From positions 186,001 through 250,000 of the forward strand of contig CAWBXV010000002.1 of the NCBI GenBank assembly GCA_963792875.1: 64,000 bases of DNA. Reading direction: 5' to 3'. How positions within the stretch are numbered: the stretch's first letter is position 1; each line of letters opens with the position of its first letter. The position numbers and the translations under genes are program-made. Positions 44,268 through 53,846 of this stretch are shown in pieces. The notes under the pieces were generated by a model. It did not search any database. It was not told the origin of the DNA and saw only the letters and a list, made by a program, of their open reading frames with translations. The stretch is from JAHEGP01 sp963792875. Lineage in GTDB: Bacteria; Pseudomonadota; Gammaproteobacteria; Pseudomonadales; JAHEGP01.

Positions 44268-45422
44268 TTACCGTGTAATCTTTTTGTCTTCGGTACTGAT
44301 CGACATCAGGATGCCGAACCCCACAATCAGCGTAATCAGGGCGGTGCCGCCCTGACTCACCAGAGGCAGCGGAACGCCCACCACCGGCAGCAAACCTGAC
44401 ACCATGCCCATGTTGACGAACACATAGATAAAAAAGGTCACGGTGATACTGCCGCCAAGCAAGCGCGAGAAGGTATCCTGGGCATTCAGGCAGATTACAA
44501 TGCAGCGTGCGATGATCAACAGATAAAGACCCAGCAGCAAGGCGACACCCACCAGGCCAAACTCCTCCGCGAGCACGGCGATGATAAAGTCCGTGTGGCT
44601 TTCCGGCAGGAAATCCAGATGGGACTGCGTTCCCGCGAGCCAGCCCTTGCCCTCCCAGCCGCCGGAGCCGATCGCCGTCTTCGACTGAATGATATTCCAG
44701 CCTGCCCCCAGCTTGTCGCTCTCGGGATCAAGCAGCGTGAGAATGCGCTGCTTCTGATAATCGTGCAATAGAAAATTCCAGGCGGGAAAACTACCTGCCA
44801 CCACTAACAGCATAGCAGTCAAAATATACCACCAGCGCAAGCCGGCAAAAAAAAGCACCAGTAAGCCGGAGGCGGCAACCAGCAGGGCAGTACCGAGGTC
44901 CGGCTGGCGCGCAATCAGCAGCGTGGGAACGCCAACGATTGCCAGCGCAGCCAATACGTCGCCTGGCACCGGCGGCAACACCCGCCGGGCCAGGTACCAG
45001 GCCACGGTCATCGGCATGACGAGCTTGAGTATCTCGGCCGGCTGAAACCTGGGCAGTCCGGGAATGGCCAGCCAGCGCTGTGCGCCCTTGGCCCCCGTGC
45101 CGAAAAACAGCACGGCGATCAGCAACAGCACGCCGCCAGCGTAGGCATAGGGGGCGACCCCGCGGAAAAAGCGCACATCGAGCTGACTCACCACCAGCAT
45201 GGCCGCGTAGGCCAACGCAAAATAGGTGCCTTGCCGCGCCAGCGCCGACCAGTTGCGATCGCTGGCGCTGAACAGCACCAGCAGCCCGGTGGCCGTCAGC
45301 ACCAGCAGCAGCACGAACAGCGGCAGATCGATATGCAGGCGCTGCAGCAACGGGGGCGACGTGCGCAGGTTGCCAGCGCCAGCCGGCAGCTGCCGGACGA
45401 AATCACCATGCGACAAGCTCAC
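44268..45422 (-). CDS. rodA: Peptidoglycan glycosyltransferase RodA (SEDS family)
   Basis: Polymerises lipid II during side-wall elongation, together with PBP2. 384 residues, about ten membrane segments. SEDS blocks are visible: RFQPAEILKLVMP, ARQPDLGTALLV (catalytic Asp region), SHTDFIIAVLAEEFG and PLPLVSQGGTALI near the C-terminus. Its start overlaps the mrdA stop by 20 bases, ensuring coordinated synthesis with PBP2. Confidence 0.97.
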   Translation of the reverse strand: MSLSHGDFVRQLPAGAGNLRTSPPLLQRLHIDLPLFVLLLVLTATGLLVLFSASDRNWSALARQGTYFALAYAAMLVVSQLDVRFFRGVAPYAYAGGVLLLIAVLFFGTGAKGAQRWLAIPGLPRFQPAEILKLVMPMTVAWYLARRVLPPVPGDVLAALAIVGVPTLLIARQPDLGTALLVAASGLLVLFFAGLRWWYILTAMLLVVAGSFPAWNFLLHDYQKQRILTLLDPESDKLGAGWNIIQSKTAIGSGGWEGKGWLAGTQSHLDFLPESHTDFIIAVLAEEFGLVGVALLLGLYLLIIARCIVICLNAQDTFSRLLGGSITVTFFIYVFVNMGMVSGLLPVVGVPLPLVSQGGTALITLIVGFGILMSISTEDKKITR

Positions 45423-47271
45423 CCTCCCCGGCGCTCACCGGCCACTTCTTCTGCAGATAGGTATCCATGACCCGGCGGGCCACCGGCGCCGCCGTCGACG
45501 AGCCGTGTTCGCCATTTTCGACCACCACCGCCAGGGCGATGCGCGGCCGCTCGACCGGCGCGAAAGCGATGAACAGCGCGTGATCCCGATGGCGCTCAGC
45601 GATGCTGGACGCGTCGTAGTTCTCGCCCTGGGCAATGCCGATGACCTGGGCGGTACCCGTCTTGCCCGCGATGCGGTAGCTCACGTCTCTGGATATCCCC
45701 TTGGCCGTGCCCTTGGGCCCGTGCACTACCGCCTCCATGCCGCGCCAGATCTCGTCCCAATTCGCCGGATTATTGAGCTCGATCTGCTCGAATTGCGGCG
45801 GCTCGGGAATCTCCTGGGAGATCGATTTCAGGATGCGCGGGCGGAACAGCTTGCCGCGACTGGCGATGGCCGCGGTGGCGACGGCCAATTGCAGCGGCGT
45901 GGCCAGCATATAACCCTGGCCGATGCCGACGCTGAGCGTCTCACCGGGGTACCAGGGTTCGCGCCGCCGCTCCCGCTTCCACGCCAGCGATGGCAGCAAG
46001 CCCGCCCGCTCGATGGGCAGGTCGATGCCGCTGGCACGGCCCAGCCCGAACTGCGAATTGAAGGCATGGATGCGATCGACGCCCAGCTTATACGCCAGGG
46101 TGTAGAAGTAGATGTCGCAGGACTGCTCGATCGCCGCGTGCAGATCGATGCTGCGGCCGTGACCACCACGCTTCCAGTCGCGGTAGTGGCGCCGGTCATT
46201 GGGCAGCCGGTACCAGCCGGGGTCAGCGACCACCGTGAACGGCGTCACCAGCTCGTATTCCAGGCCTGCCAGCCCCATCAGTGGCTTCACGGTGGAGCCG
46301 GGCGGGTACTGCCCCATGGTGGCTCGATTGTACAACGGCAGGTCGGGAGAATCGTTGAGGGCGCGGTAGTCCTTGCCACTGATCCCCCCTACGAAGAGGT
46401 TGGGATCAAAGCCCGGCGTGGACACAAAGGCGATGACATCCCCGTTGTTCGGATCGATTGCCACCACCGCGCCGCGCTGATCACCCAGGGCCTGGTAGGC
46501 CACCCGCTGAGTGTCCGCATCGATGGACAATATCAGGTCGCGGCCGCGCTGCGGGTCGGTGCGGTCCAGCGCGCGCAGCACCCTGCCGCGCGCGTTGGTT
46601 TCGACGTTCTCATACCCCACGCGCCCATGCAGGGTATCCTCGTAGAATTTTTCGATGCCGGTCTTGCCGACCACGTGCGTGCCGGAATAATTGACCGCAT
46701 CCAGCCCCGCCTGCTCGCTCTCGCTGATGCGGCCCACATAGCCCAGCACGTGTGCGAAATAGGGCCCCTGCGTATAATAGCGCGCCAGCTCCGCCTTGAC
46801 CTCAAAGCCCGCCAGGCGATAGCGGTTGACGGCCAGAATCGCTATCTCCTCCTCCGTCAGCCGGAACTTGAGGGGCACCAGCTCAAACGGGCGCTGGTTG
46901 CGCACCTGCTGCCGGAATTTCTCGACGTCCTCCGGCTCGATATCGATCAGCTTCCGCAGTTCGGCCAACGCGGCATCGATATCGCCAACGCGCTCGCTGA
47001 TCGCGACCAGCGTGGAACTCGGCCGGTTGTCCGCGAGCAACACCCCGCCGCGATCATAGATCAGGCCCCTGGAGGGCGGCACCGGCTGCAGGTGCACCCG
47101 GTTGCGCTCGGACTGCGTGCGATAATCTTCATATTGCAGCACCTGAAGGCTGAAATATCGCAGCAGCAGCACCAGGCTCAACACGATGATGAACAATGCG
47201 GCAGCGGTGAGCCGCGCTTTGAACTGCTCGCGCTCGTCGCGGTGGGAAGGAAAGGGAATGCGTTCAGTCAT
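45403..47271 (-). CDS. mrdA: Penicillin-binding protein 2
   Basis: Class B transpeptidase for cell elongation, partner of RodA. 622 residues: short cytoplasmic N-terminus, one membrane anchor (~22-42), pedestal domain, and a transpeptidase domain with STVK (Ser326, Lys329), SCD (384-386, the SxD form normal in PBP2) and KTG (537-539). The ATG lies 9 bases after rlmH and no separate promoter is obvious. Confidence 0.97.
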   Translation of the reverse strand: MTERIPFPSHRDEREQFKARLTAAALFIIVLSLVLLLRYFSLQVLQYEDYRTQSERNRVHLQPVPPSRGLIYDRGGVLLADNRPSSTLVAISERVGDIDAALAELRKLIDIEPEDVEKFRQQVRNQRPFELVPLKFRLTEEEIAILAVNRYRLAGFEVKAELARYYTQGPYFAHVLGYVGRISESEQAGLDAVNYSGTHVVGKTGIEKFYEDTLHGRVGYENVETNARGRVLRALDRTDPQRGRDLILSIDADTQRVAYQALGDQRGAVVAIDPNNGDVIAFVSTPGFDPNLFVGGISGKDYRALNDSPDLPLYNRATMGQYPPGSTVKPLMGLAGLEYELVTPFTVVADPGWYRLPNDRRHYRDWKRGGHGRSIDLHAAIEQSCDIYFYTLAYKLGVDRIHAFNSQFGLGRASGIDLPIERAGLLPSLAWKRERRREPWYPGETLSVGIGQGYMLATPLQLAVATAAIASRGKLFRPRILKSISQEIPEPPQFEQIELNNPANWDEIWRGMEAVVHGPKGTAKGISRDVSYRIAGKTGTAQVIGIAQGENYDASSIAERHRDHALFIAFAPVERPRIALAVVVENGEHGSSTAAPVARRVMDTYLQKKWPVSAGEGELVAW

Positions 47272-47280
47272 GCTGCAATG

Positions 47281-47748
47281 TCAACGATGATACGGGTGGC
47301 CCTGGTTGATGGTCCAGGCCCGATATATCTGTTCGACCAGCAGCACTCTGACCAGCGGATGCGGCAGCGTCAGCGCCGACAGCGACCAGCACAGCTGCGC
47401 GCGGGCGCGGCATGCCGAGCCCAGCCCGTCGGGCCCGCCTATCAGCAACGCCACGTCGCGCCCCTGCATCTGCCAGTCGGCCAACTGCCCGGCCAGATCC
47501 GCTGTCGTCCAGCTGCGGCCGCGCTGATCGAGCGCTACCACCAGGTTGTCCGGGGCGATTCTGGCCAGCATGGCCGCACTCTCCGCCGCAACCGCTCGCT
47601 CCGCATCAGCACCTCGCGACCGCTGCCCGAGTGGCAGCTCGACCCAATCGAGCCGCAATTCACGGGGCAGCCGGCGCGCGTAGTCCTGGCAGGCATCAAC
47701 CACCCAGGCAGGCATGCGCGTGCCCACTGCCAGTATGCGCAGCCGCAT
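47281..47748 (-). CDS. rlmH: 23S rRNA (pseudouridine1915-N3)-methyltransferase RlmH
   Basis: A SPOUT methyltransferase acting on helix 69 of 23S rRNA. 155 residues; knotted domain with LVVALDQRG, ALLIGGPDGL and the signature C-terminus ending YHR. Its start overlaps the rsfS stop (TGATG). Always found next to rsfS in this cluster. Confidence 0.96.
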   Translation of the reverse strand: MRLRILAVGTRMPAWVVDACQDYARRLPRELRLDWVELPLGQRSRGADAERAVAAESAAMLARIAPDNLVVALDQRGRSWTTADLAGQLADWQMQGRDVALLIGGPDGLGSACRARAQLCWSLSALTLPHPLVRVLLVEQIYRAWTINQGHPYHR

Positions 47749-48101
47749 CAGCCGGAGGAGCTTTCAGGGGCGGTCAGCCTGCCCTCCGACCAGAGCCGCT
47801 CGAGATCATAAAAGCTGCGGGTCTGCGGCAACATGACATGGAGCACGACATCGCCGAAATCCACCAGCACCCACTCAGCCGGCCCCTCGCCCTCGACGCC
47901 GATCGGTCGCACGCTCTCCTTGCGCAGCTCGTCCCTGGCGTTGTCAGCCAGGGCCTGCACATGGCGATTGGACGTGCCCGTCGCGATGACCATGTAATCG
48001 GTCATGTCAGTCAGGCCGCGCACATCGAGCTCGACGATGTCGCGACCTTTGATATCCTCCAGGGCATGGACGATGTGTTGTTTCAGCTGCTCGGAATTCA
48101 T
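47748..48101 (-). CDS. rsfS: Ribosome silencing factor RsfS
   Basis: Binds L14 and blocks subunit joining in nutrient limitation. 117 residues with the core blocks DIVELDVRGLTDMTDYMVI, ATGTSNRHVQALADN and EWVLVDFGDVVLHVM. The ATG at 48101 is preferred; the frame is open upstream but encodes residues of the nadD end region. Its ATG overlaps the nadD stop (ATGA). Confidence 0.95.
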   Translation of the reverse strand: MNSEQLKQHIVHALEDIKGRDIVELDVRGLTDMTDYMVIATGTSNRHVQALADNARDELRKESVRPIGVEGEGPAEWVLVDFGDVVLHVMLPQTRSFYDLERLWSEGRLTAPESSSG

Positions 48102-48775
48102 TCTTGTTTCGCGGGCGCTCCTGGTTGAGAAAATCCGTACAGATGCTGTTGACGAATATAGGCCCACACGGCATCAGGCAGTAAATAGCGGGCTGAACGG
48201 CCCTTCGAGATCAACGCTCGAATGCGCGTGGCAGCAATATCCAGGGGCGACAGGGCAATAAACAGAATACGGCCAGCCGCCACGCCCGCCAGTGTATCAC
48301 TGTTATCGGTAAAGCGGTCACGCCAGCACTCCATTGGTCCCAGGTCCCGCGGCAGGCGCCAGCCCGGGCGGGTCACCACCACGATGTGAGCCAGCTGCGG
48401 CAGACGCTGCCACTGGTGCCACGACGCCATGCCGGCGAAGGCGTCGGCCCCCACCAGAAAGCACAGCGCTGCCTCCTCGCCAAGCTCCGCACGCAGCTCC
48501 GCCAGCGTGTCCACCGAATAGGACGCCCCGGCGCGACGGCATTCCCGCGCGTCGACCACCAGCTGAGGCTCCCCCGCTACGGCCAACTCCAGCATGCGCA
48601 GCCTGCGCTCCGGCGAGGCGGCGGGCGCGACCCGGTGGGGCGGCCGCGCGGCCGGTATCAGCAGCACGCGGTCGAGCGCCAGCTGCTCGGCGAGCTCCAG
48701 CGCCAGGCGCAGATGGCCGCAGTGAACCGGGTCAAACGTGCCACCGAGCACGCCGATGCGGTGGCCGCACTTCAC
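48098..48775 (-). CDS. nadD: Nicotinate-nucleotide adenylyltransferase
   Basis: Forms NaAD from NaMN and ATP in NAD synthesis. 225 residues; nucleotidyltransferase motif GGTFDPVHCGH (~11-21), PPHR, the GADAF block and a C-terminal ISxxxxR-type motif (ISKGRSARYLLP). GTG start, 9 bases after proA. Overlaps rsfS by 4 bases. Confidence 0.95.
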   Translation of the reverse strand: MKCGHRIGVLGGTFDPVHCGHLRLALELAEQLALDRVLLIPAARPPHRVAPAASPERRLRMLELAVAGEPQLVVDARECRRAGASYSVDTLAELRAELGEEAALCFLVGADAFAGMASWHQWQRLPQLAHIVVVTRPGWRLPRDLGPMECWRDRFTDNSDTLAGVAAGRILFIALSPLDIAATRIRALISKGRSARYLLPDAVWAYIRQQHLYGFSQPGAPAKQE

Positions 48776-48784
48776 GCGGCCGGC

Positions 48785-50041
48785 CTATGCACGGATATTG
48801 CCATCGCCGAGCACGACAAACTTCTGGCTCGTGAGCCCCTCCAGGCCCACCGGGCCCCGCGCGTGGATCTTGTCGGTGGATATGCCGATCTCGGCCCCCA
48901 GGCCGTACTCGAAGCCGTCGGCAAAGCGGGTGGACGCATTGACGATCACGGAACTGGAGTCCACCTCCCGCAGAAAGCGGCGCGCATGCGTGTAGTTTTC
49001 GGTGATGATGGCATCGGTGTGCTGCGAGCCGTAATGGTTGATGTGTTCGATCGCCTCATCCAGGCCAGCCACCACCCGCACCGCCAGTACCGGGGCCAGA
49101 TACTCCTCCGACCAGTCCGATTCCTGGGCCGGCAGCATGTCCGCCACCAGCGCGCGGGCGCGCTCGCAGCCCCGCAGTTCGACCCCCAGGGCGACGAGGT
49201 CCCGGGCCAGCGGCGGCAGCACCCTGGCCGCTATCCCCGCCGCCACCAGCAGCGTCTCCATGGTATTGCAGGTGCCGTAACGCTGGGTCTTGGCGTTGAC
49301 GGCGACGCGGTGGGCCTTGGCGACATCCGCGGCGTCGTCGATATAGACGTGGCACACGCCATCGAGGTGCTTGATGACCGGCACCGTGGCGTCGGCGCTG
49401 ATGCGCTCGATCAGGCCCTTGCCCCCGCGCGGCACGATGACATCGACGAACTGCGGCATGGACACCAGCGCGCCGACGGCCGCGCGATCGGTGACGGCCA
49501 GCACCTGCACCGCGTCTTCGGGCAGGCCGGCCTCCCGCAGGCCGAGGCCTATGGCCTTGGCGATGGCCTGGTTGGAATGAATGGACTCCGACCCGCCGCG
49601 CAGAATCGCGGCGTTGCCGGATTTCAGGCACAGGCTGGCAGCCTCGACGGTGACATTGGGGCGCGACTCGTAAATGATGCCGATCACCCCCAGCGGCACG
49701 CGCATGCGCCCCACCTGGATGCCCGAGGGCCGGTACAGCAGGTCGGTGATAGCGCCGACCGGGTCGGGCAGCGCAACCACCTCCCGCAGACCGGCGATCA
49801 TGGCCTCATAGCGGGCAGGCGTCAGCTCCAGGCGATCCAGCAGCGCAGGCGCCAGGTTGCGCTCGCGGCCATTGCGCAGGTCCTGCTGGTTGGCCAGTTG
49901 CACGTCCCCGGCTGCGCGCTGCAGGACCTCGGCAATGGCCAGCAGCGCGGCGTTCTTGCTGCCGGTGTCCGCAGCCGCCATCGCGCGCGACGCACGTCTC
50001 GCCTTCTGGCCCAGTTCCACCACGTACTGTTGGACATCCAT
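48785..50041 (-). CDS. proA: Gamma-glutamyl phosphate reductase
   Basis: Second step of proline synthesis: reduces gamma-glutamyl phosphate to glutamate semialdehyde with NADPH. 418 residues of the aldehyde dehydrogenase fold; VIGIIYESRPNVT, LRGGSESIHSN and the catalytic Cys258 in RYGTCNTMETL. The upstream AGGAGG is about 12 bases before the ATG. It heads the minus-strand run that ends at lipA. proB is not in the window. Confidence 0.96.
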   Translation of the reverse strand: MDVQQYVVELGQKARRASRAMAAADTGSKNAALLAIAEVLQRAAGDVQLANQQDLRNGRERNLAPALLDRLELTPARYEAMIAGLREVVALPDPVGAITDLLYRPSGIQVGRMRVPLGVIGIIYESRPNVTVEAASLCLKSGNAAILRGGSESIHSNQAIAKAIGLGLREAGLPEDAVQVLAVTDRAAVGALVSMPQFVDVIVPRGGKGLIERISADATVPVIKHLDGVCHVYIDDAADVAKAHRVAVNAKTQRYGTCNTMETLLVAAGIAARVLPPLARDLVALGVELRGCERARALVADMLPAQESDWSEEYLAPVLAVRVVAGLDEAIEHINHYGSQHTDAIITENYTHARRFLREVDSSSVIVNASTRFADGFEYGLGAEIGISTDKIHARGPVGLEGLTSQKFVVLGDGNIRA

Positions 50042-50082
50042 CGGCGCGCAAAACCTCCTTTGAACCGCTTCGAAAAACCGTT

Positions 50083-50091
50083 ATTGTAACA
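50083..50091 (-). promoter_or_regulatory. Candidate extended -10 promoter for proA and the downstream cluster
   Basis: TGTTACAAT on the minus strand fits the extended -10 with one mismatch, 42 bases before the proA ATG. No clear -35. Confidence 0.4.
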
Positions 50092-50263
50092 CTGTGACCG
50101 ACTGCATTTGGACCGCGCTAGTGGATTGGGGTGCCTGCCTTGACGTTTTTTACCGACCGCGGTCGGAGGATGGTCGCGCGTTATCGGCTGCGCGGTCGAA
50201 TCCAGCGCACCGGCCCAATGCCACGGTAAGCCCGCCACTGCCTCCCGTGCGCGGGGCCGGCGC

Positions 50264-51874
50264 ATGCTAGACCCGCTGCTGCTGATGGTGGCACTGATTG
50301 CGGGTGTCGCCATCCGCAGACTCAACTACCCCCCCATGCTGGGTTACCTCCTCGCCGGTTTCGCCCTCAATTTTCTGCCGTTGGAGCCCGGCCCCATCCT
50401 GGACGAGATCGCCGATACCGGCGTGACCCTGCTGCTGTTTACCATCGGCTTGAAGCTCGACCTGCGGCAGCTGGCTGCGCCCCAGGTCTGGGCGGTAGCC
50501 AGCGTCCACATGCTGGCCAGCGTCCTGATCATGGTGCCGATCCTCTATATCGGCTTCGCGATATTCGCAGCACAATCCGGCATCAGTGGCAGCGCCATCT
50601 GGCTGATCGCCTTCGCCCTGTCATTTTCCAGCACGGTGTTTGCCGTCAAGGTCTTCGAGGACCGCGGCGAGATGGCCACGATCCACGCCAAGGTAGCGAT
50701 CGGCATCCTCATCATGCAGGACCTGGCGGCGGTGGTGTTCCTGGGCATCAACTCGGGCAAGACGCCGGATTTTTCCGTCACCATGCTGGTCAGCGCCGCG
50801 CTGCTGCTGCTCAGCCGGCCCTCGCTGGTCGCCCTGCTGCAGCGCAGCGGGCACGGCGAGCTGCTGCTGCTGTGCGGCATCACGGCGGCGCTGGGAGGAT
50901 CGGCGCTGTTCGAGGCCTTCAACGTCAAGGGCGACCTCGGCGCCCTGGCCATGGGCATTCTGCTGGCCGGCAACAACAAGAGCTCCGAACTGGCCGGCGC
51001 CCTGCTCGACATGAAGGACCTGCTACTGGTCGGCTTCTTTGTATCGATAGGGCTCAGCGGCCAACCCACCGGCAGCGAGGTTCTCCTGGGGCTTGCCCTG
51101 GGGCTGCTGGTGCTGTTCAAGCCGGTGCTGTACTTCGTGCTGATGACGGCCCTGCGCCTGCGCGCCCGCACGTCGCTGCTGGCGTCACTGGCGCTGTTCA
51201 ATTACAGCGAGTTCGGTCTGATTGTCGCCTCGCTGGCCGCCAGTTCGGGCCTGCTGGACGAGCAGTGGGTCATCGTGCTCGCGCTGGCGATGTCATTCTC
51301 CTTCCTGCTCGCCACACCCCTGAATGCCAGAGCCTACGCCATCTACCATCGCTACCGCCGGCAACTGCGCCGCTTTGAGCGCGGACCGCGACTGCCGGCA
51401 GAGACCCCGGGCAACCCGGGCGATGCCAGCGTGCTGATACTGGGCATGGGGCGCATCGGCGTCGGCGCCTATGAATACCTGACACAGGTCTACGGGGAAG
51501 CGGCGGTTTCGGGGGTGGAAACCCGCAACGAACAGCTGGCGACACTGCGCGATATGGGCGTGCGCGCCGTGATAGGCGACGCGACCGACGAGGATTTCTG
51601 GAGCGAGATCGACTTGTCGCGCGTCGAGCTGATCATGGTGAGTCTTTCCAAGCACTCGGAAAATAAAGCCGTCTGCGAGCTGCTGCTGCAGCTGGGATAT
51701 GGCGGCCACCTGGCCGTCATCGCCCGCCATCCCGACCAGCGCAAGGAATTGAGGGAGCTGGGCTGCATCGCCTTCAATCTGTATCAGGAAGCCGGCTTCG
51801 GCTTCGCCGAGCACGTGCACCTGCGCATCCAGGGCAACACCGAGGAGAAGTTCACTGTCAGTCACTTCACCTGA
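50264..51874 (+). CDS. KefC-like cation:proton antiporter with TrkA-N domain
   Basis: A 536-residue protein of the CPA2 family. The first ~370 residues form about 11-12 membrane segments, including LLFTIGLKLDLRQL, the helix-break motif FALSFSSTVFAVK and the conserved ILIMQDLAAV. The C-terminal RCK/TrkA-N domain starts VLILGMGRIGVGAYEYL and would bind NAD(H) or a nucleotide to gate transport. Probably K+ or Na+ for H+ exchange; the ion is not determined. No accessory KefG/KefF-type gene is adjacent. Confidence 0.88.
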   Translation: MLDPLLLMVALIAGVAIRRLNYPPMLGYLLAGFALNFLPLEPGPILDEIADTGVTLLLFTIGLKLDLRQLAAPQVWAVASVHMLASVLIMVPILYIGFAIFAAQSGISGSAIWLIAFALSFSSTVFAVKVFEDRGEMATIHAKVAIGILIMQDLAAVVFLGINSGKTPDFSVTMLVSAALLLLSRPSLVALLQRSGHGELLLLCGITAALGGSALFEAFNVKGDLGALAMGILLAGNNKSSELAGALLDMKDLLLVGFFVSIGLSGQPTGSEVLLGLALGLLVLFKPVLYFVLMTALRLRARTSLLASLALFNYSEFGLIVASLAASSGLLDEQWVIVLALAMSFSFLLATPLNARAYAIYHRYRRQLRRFERGPRLPAETPGNPGDASVLILGMGRIGVGAYEYLTQVYGEAAVSGVETRNEQLATLRDMGVRAVIGDATDEDFWSEIDLSRVELIMVSLSKHSENKAVCELLLQLGYGGHLAVIARHPDQRKELRELGCIAFNLYQEAGFGFAEHVHLRIQGNTEEKFTVSHFT

Positions 51875-51930
51875 CCGCAACGCGCTGCCTATAATCTCAG
51901 GCCACTGTTTCGACGCATAGGAAAGCGCTC

Positions 51931-52905
51931 ATGTTACTCGCCATCGGCGGCCTGCTTGCGGGCTTCGCGCTATTGATATGGAGCGCCGACCGCTTTGTGC
52001 TGGGGGCCTCCAACACCGCGCGATTGTTCGGCATCAGCCCGCTGCTGGTCGGCATCATCGTGGTCGGCTTCGGGACCTCCGCACCCGAGCTGCTGGTCTC
52101 CGGCATCGCCGCCATGGACAATCAGCCCGGCCTTGCCATCGGCAATGCCGTGGGCTCGAACATCGCCAATATCGGGCTCATCGTCGGCTGCTCGGCGCTG
52201 TTCTATCCCCTGCAGGTGCGCTCCCGCATCGTTCGCCGCGAGCTGCCGCTGCTGCTCGTCTTCATGGTGCTGGGTATCGGCCTGCTGGCCGACGGTGATT
52301 TGAATCGACTCGATGGCGCGCTGCTCCTGGGCGGCCTGATCGGCTCGATCACCTGGTCAGTCTACGAGGCGCACCACCAGCGGGGTGACATCCTGTCGAC
52401 GGAGTTCGCCACCGAGATGCAGCAAAAGCTGAGTACCGCCGACGCCCTGGGCAATCTGCTGGTAGGCCTGGTGGTACTGGTGGCGTCATCGCGCCTGCTG
52501 GTGTGGGCCGCCGTCGATATCGCCCAGACCCTGGGCATCAGCGACCTGGTGATCGGACTCACCATCGTCGCCCTGGGCACCAGCCTGCCGGAGCTGGCCG
52601 CATCGATGACTGCGGCGCGCAAAGGGGAGCACGACATCGCCCTGGGCAACATCGCCGGCTCCAATATGTTCAATCTGCTAGGGGTCATGGCGCTGCCGGG
52701 CATCATCGCGCCCGGCGCAGTGGACCCGATGCTGCTGAGCAGGGATTACCCGGTCATGCTCGGGCTGAGCATCCTGCTGTGGTTTTTTGCCAGCAACTTT
52801 TCGCTCCACCGGGGCGGGGTGATCCGGCGCGCGGAGGGCGGTGCCCTGCTCGGCATCTATATCGCCTACATCGCGCTGGTGAGCTACCAGGCGGGCGCTT
52901 TCTGA
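51931..52905 (+). CDS. Calcium/sodium antiporter (CaCA family, YrbG-like)
   Basis: A 324-residue inner-membrane protein with about ten segments and the two inverted alpha-repeats of the Na+/Ca2+ exchanger family: VVGFGTSAPELLVS with GNAVGSNIANIGLIVG, and VALGTSLPELAASM with GNIAGSNMFNLLG. The acidic ion-binding Glu residues are in the PE pairs. Exchanges Ca2+ for Na+ or H+. It is 56 bases downstream of the KefC-like gene. Confidence 0.92.
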   Translation: MLLAIGGLLAGFALLIWSADRFVLGASNTARLFGISPLLVGIIVVGFGTSAPELLVSGIAAMDNQPGLAIGNAVGSNIANIGLIVGCSALFYPLQVRSRIVRRELPLLLVFMVLGIGLLADGDLNRLDGALLLGGLIGSITWSVYEAHHQRGDILSTEFATEMQQKLSTADALGNLLVGLVVLVASSRLLVWAAVDIAQTLGISDLVIGLTIVALGTSLPELAASMTAARKGEHDIALGNIAGSNMFNLLGVMALPGIIAPGAVDPMLLSRDYPVMLGLSILLWFFASNFSLHRGGVIRRAEGGALLGIYIAYIALVSYQAGAF

Positions 52906-52953
52906 CCACCCGGCGATGCCGTGATGCGCGTCCGGCCCCGGCACGGCGAGCCC

Positions 52954-53553
52954 TTATCTGAGCAGTGACAGCAGGGTTTCGATGGCGCGCAGCCGCGCCA
53001 GCGGGTCGGACAGCTCCAACAGCTCCTGCTGCTTCGCCGCGGGAATGGGCAGCAACCGGGCCAGCTGGTTACCGACGCACACGGCATCCGTCGGATCGGT
53101 CCGCATGCCGAGCCTCGCGACCTCGGGGTGCCGTGCCAGGCTGGTTACCAGTTCAGCATACTCGGCATACTCCGGGGGCAACGGCTGTGACGGCTCCGCA
53201 GGCAGCCACTCCACGGCCGCATACATCACGCGGGCGCGATCGACATGCTGGGAGCCCACGCGAAACCGCCCCTCACCCTGCACGATCAGGCCCAGCATGC
53301 CGTGGGGCAACGCCTCCCAATCCACGATACGCGCATGGCATCCCACCGCAGCGACGCGCGGTTCGCGCCAGCGCCCCGCACTGTAGACCTCGCTGCCCTC
53401 CAGCAGGCGTACGACGCCGAACCCGGTACCCGCCTTGAGGCAGGCGCTGATCAGATCCAGATAGCGCACCTCAAAGATCTGCAGTGCCAGGCGCGTTCCC
53501 GGCAACAGCACCGCACCCAGCGGCAGCATGGGGATGACGTCATCGTGGTTCAT
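52954..53553 (-). CDS. Stand-alone Lon N-terminal (LON substrate-binding) domain protein
   Basis: A 199-residue protein consisting of only a LON N-domain: IPMLPLGAVLLPGTRLALQIFEVRY, GFGVVRLLEGSEV and a GLIVQGEGRFRV strand, then a helical C-terminus. No ATPase or protease domain is present. Function unknown, possibly substrate recognition or redox sensing. Its ATG overlaps the YkgJ-type gene stop by 4 bases. Confidence 0.9.
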   Translation of the reverse strand: MNHDDVIPMLPLGAVLLPGTRLALQIFEVRYLDLISACLKAGTGFGVVRLLEGSEVYSAGRWREPRVAAVGCHARIVDWEALPHGMLGLIVQGEGRFRVGSQHVDRARVMYAAVEWLPAEPSQPLPPEYAEYAELVTSLARHPEVARLGMRTDPTDAVCVGNQLARLLPIPAAKQQELLELSDPLARLRAIETLLSLLR

Positions 53554-53846
53554 CGCCGCGCATCGTGCTCGCCGCGCCAGCGCCCGGGCCGATCGTCCCG
53601 GGTAGCCAGCTCAAGGGCAGCGATCAGCTCCATGGCCTCTCGGGCACTGTCGCCGCAGATATCCGGCGCCGCCCGCAGGCGATCGCATACCCCGGGCCTG
53701 TCGGCGGTGCCGTACAGCCGGCAGCGGTTGCGCTCGTCGAGCTGCACACAGCGCACGCCCGCGGGCTTGCCGTCCGGCATGCCGGGAATCGCGCTGGAGA
53801 TCGACAGCGCGATGCAGCAGGCACCGCAGCCTAGGCGGCATTGCAT
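53550..53846 (-). CDS. YkgJ family cysteine-cluster protein
   Basis: A 98-residue protein with eight cysteines in the CxxxCxxCC pattern (MQCRLGCGACC) plus four spaced Cys (VRC, RNRC, GVC and DIC), a metal-binding module thought to hold zinc or an iron-sulfur cluster. No membrane segment. Its start overlaps the RND exporter stop by 16 bases and its stop overlaps the LonN gene, forming a tight three-gene unit. Confidence 0.9.
   Translation of the reverse strand: MQCRLGCGACCIALSISSAIPGMPDGKPAGVRCVQLDERNRCRLYGTADRPGVCDRLRAAPDICGDSAREAMELIAALELATRDDRPGRWRGEHDARR

Noticed and set aside
45226..47811. 861-codon plus-strand open frame opposite rodA, mrdA and rlmH
   Set aside because: It crosses three well-supported genes on the other strand and has shadow-like composition and no domain.
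48386..50089. 567-codon plus-strand open frame opposite nadD and proA
   Set aside because: Antisense shadow; the minus-strand genes have all catalytic motifs.
52906..52953. Imperfect GCCGTG/CACGGC inverted repeat between the convergent CaCA and LonN genes as a terminator
   Set aside because: Short stem, long loop and no T-run on either strand.
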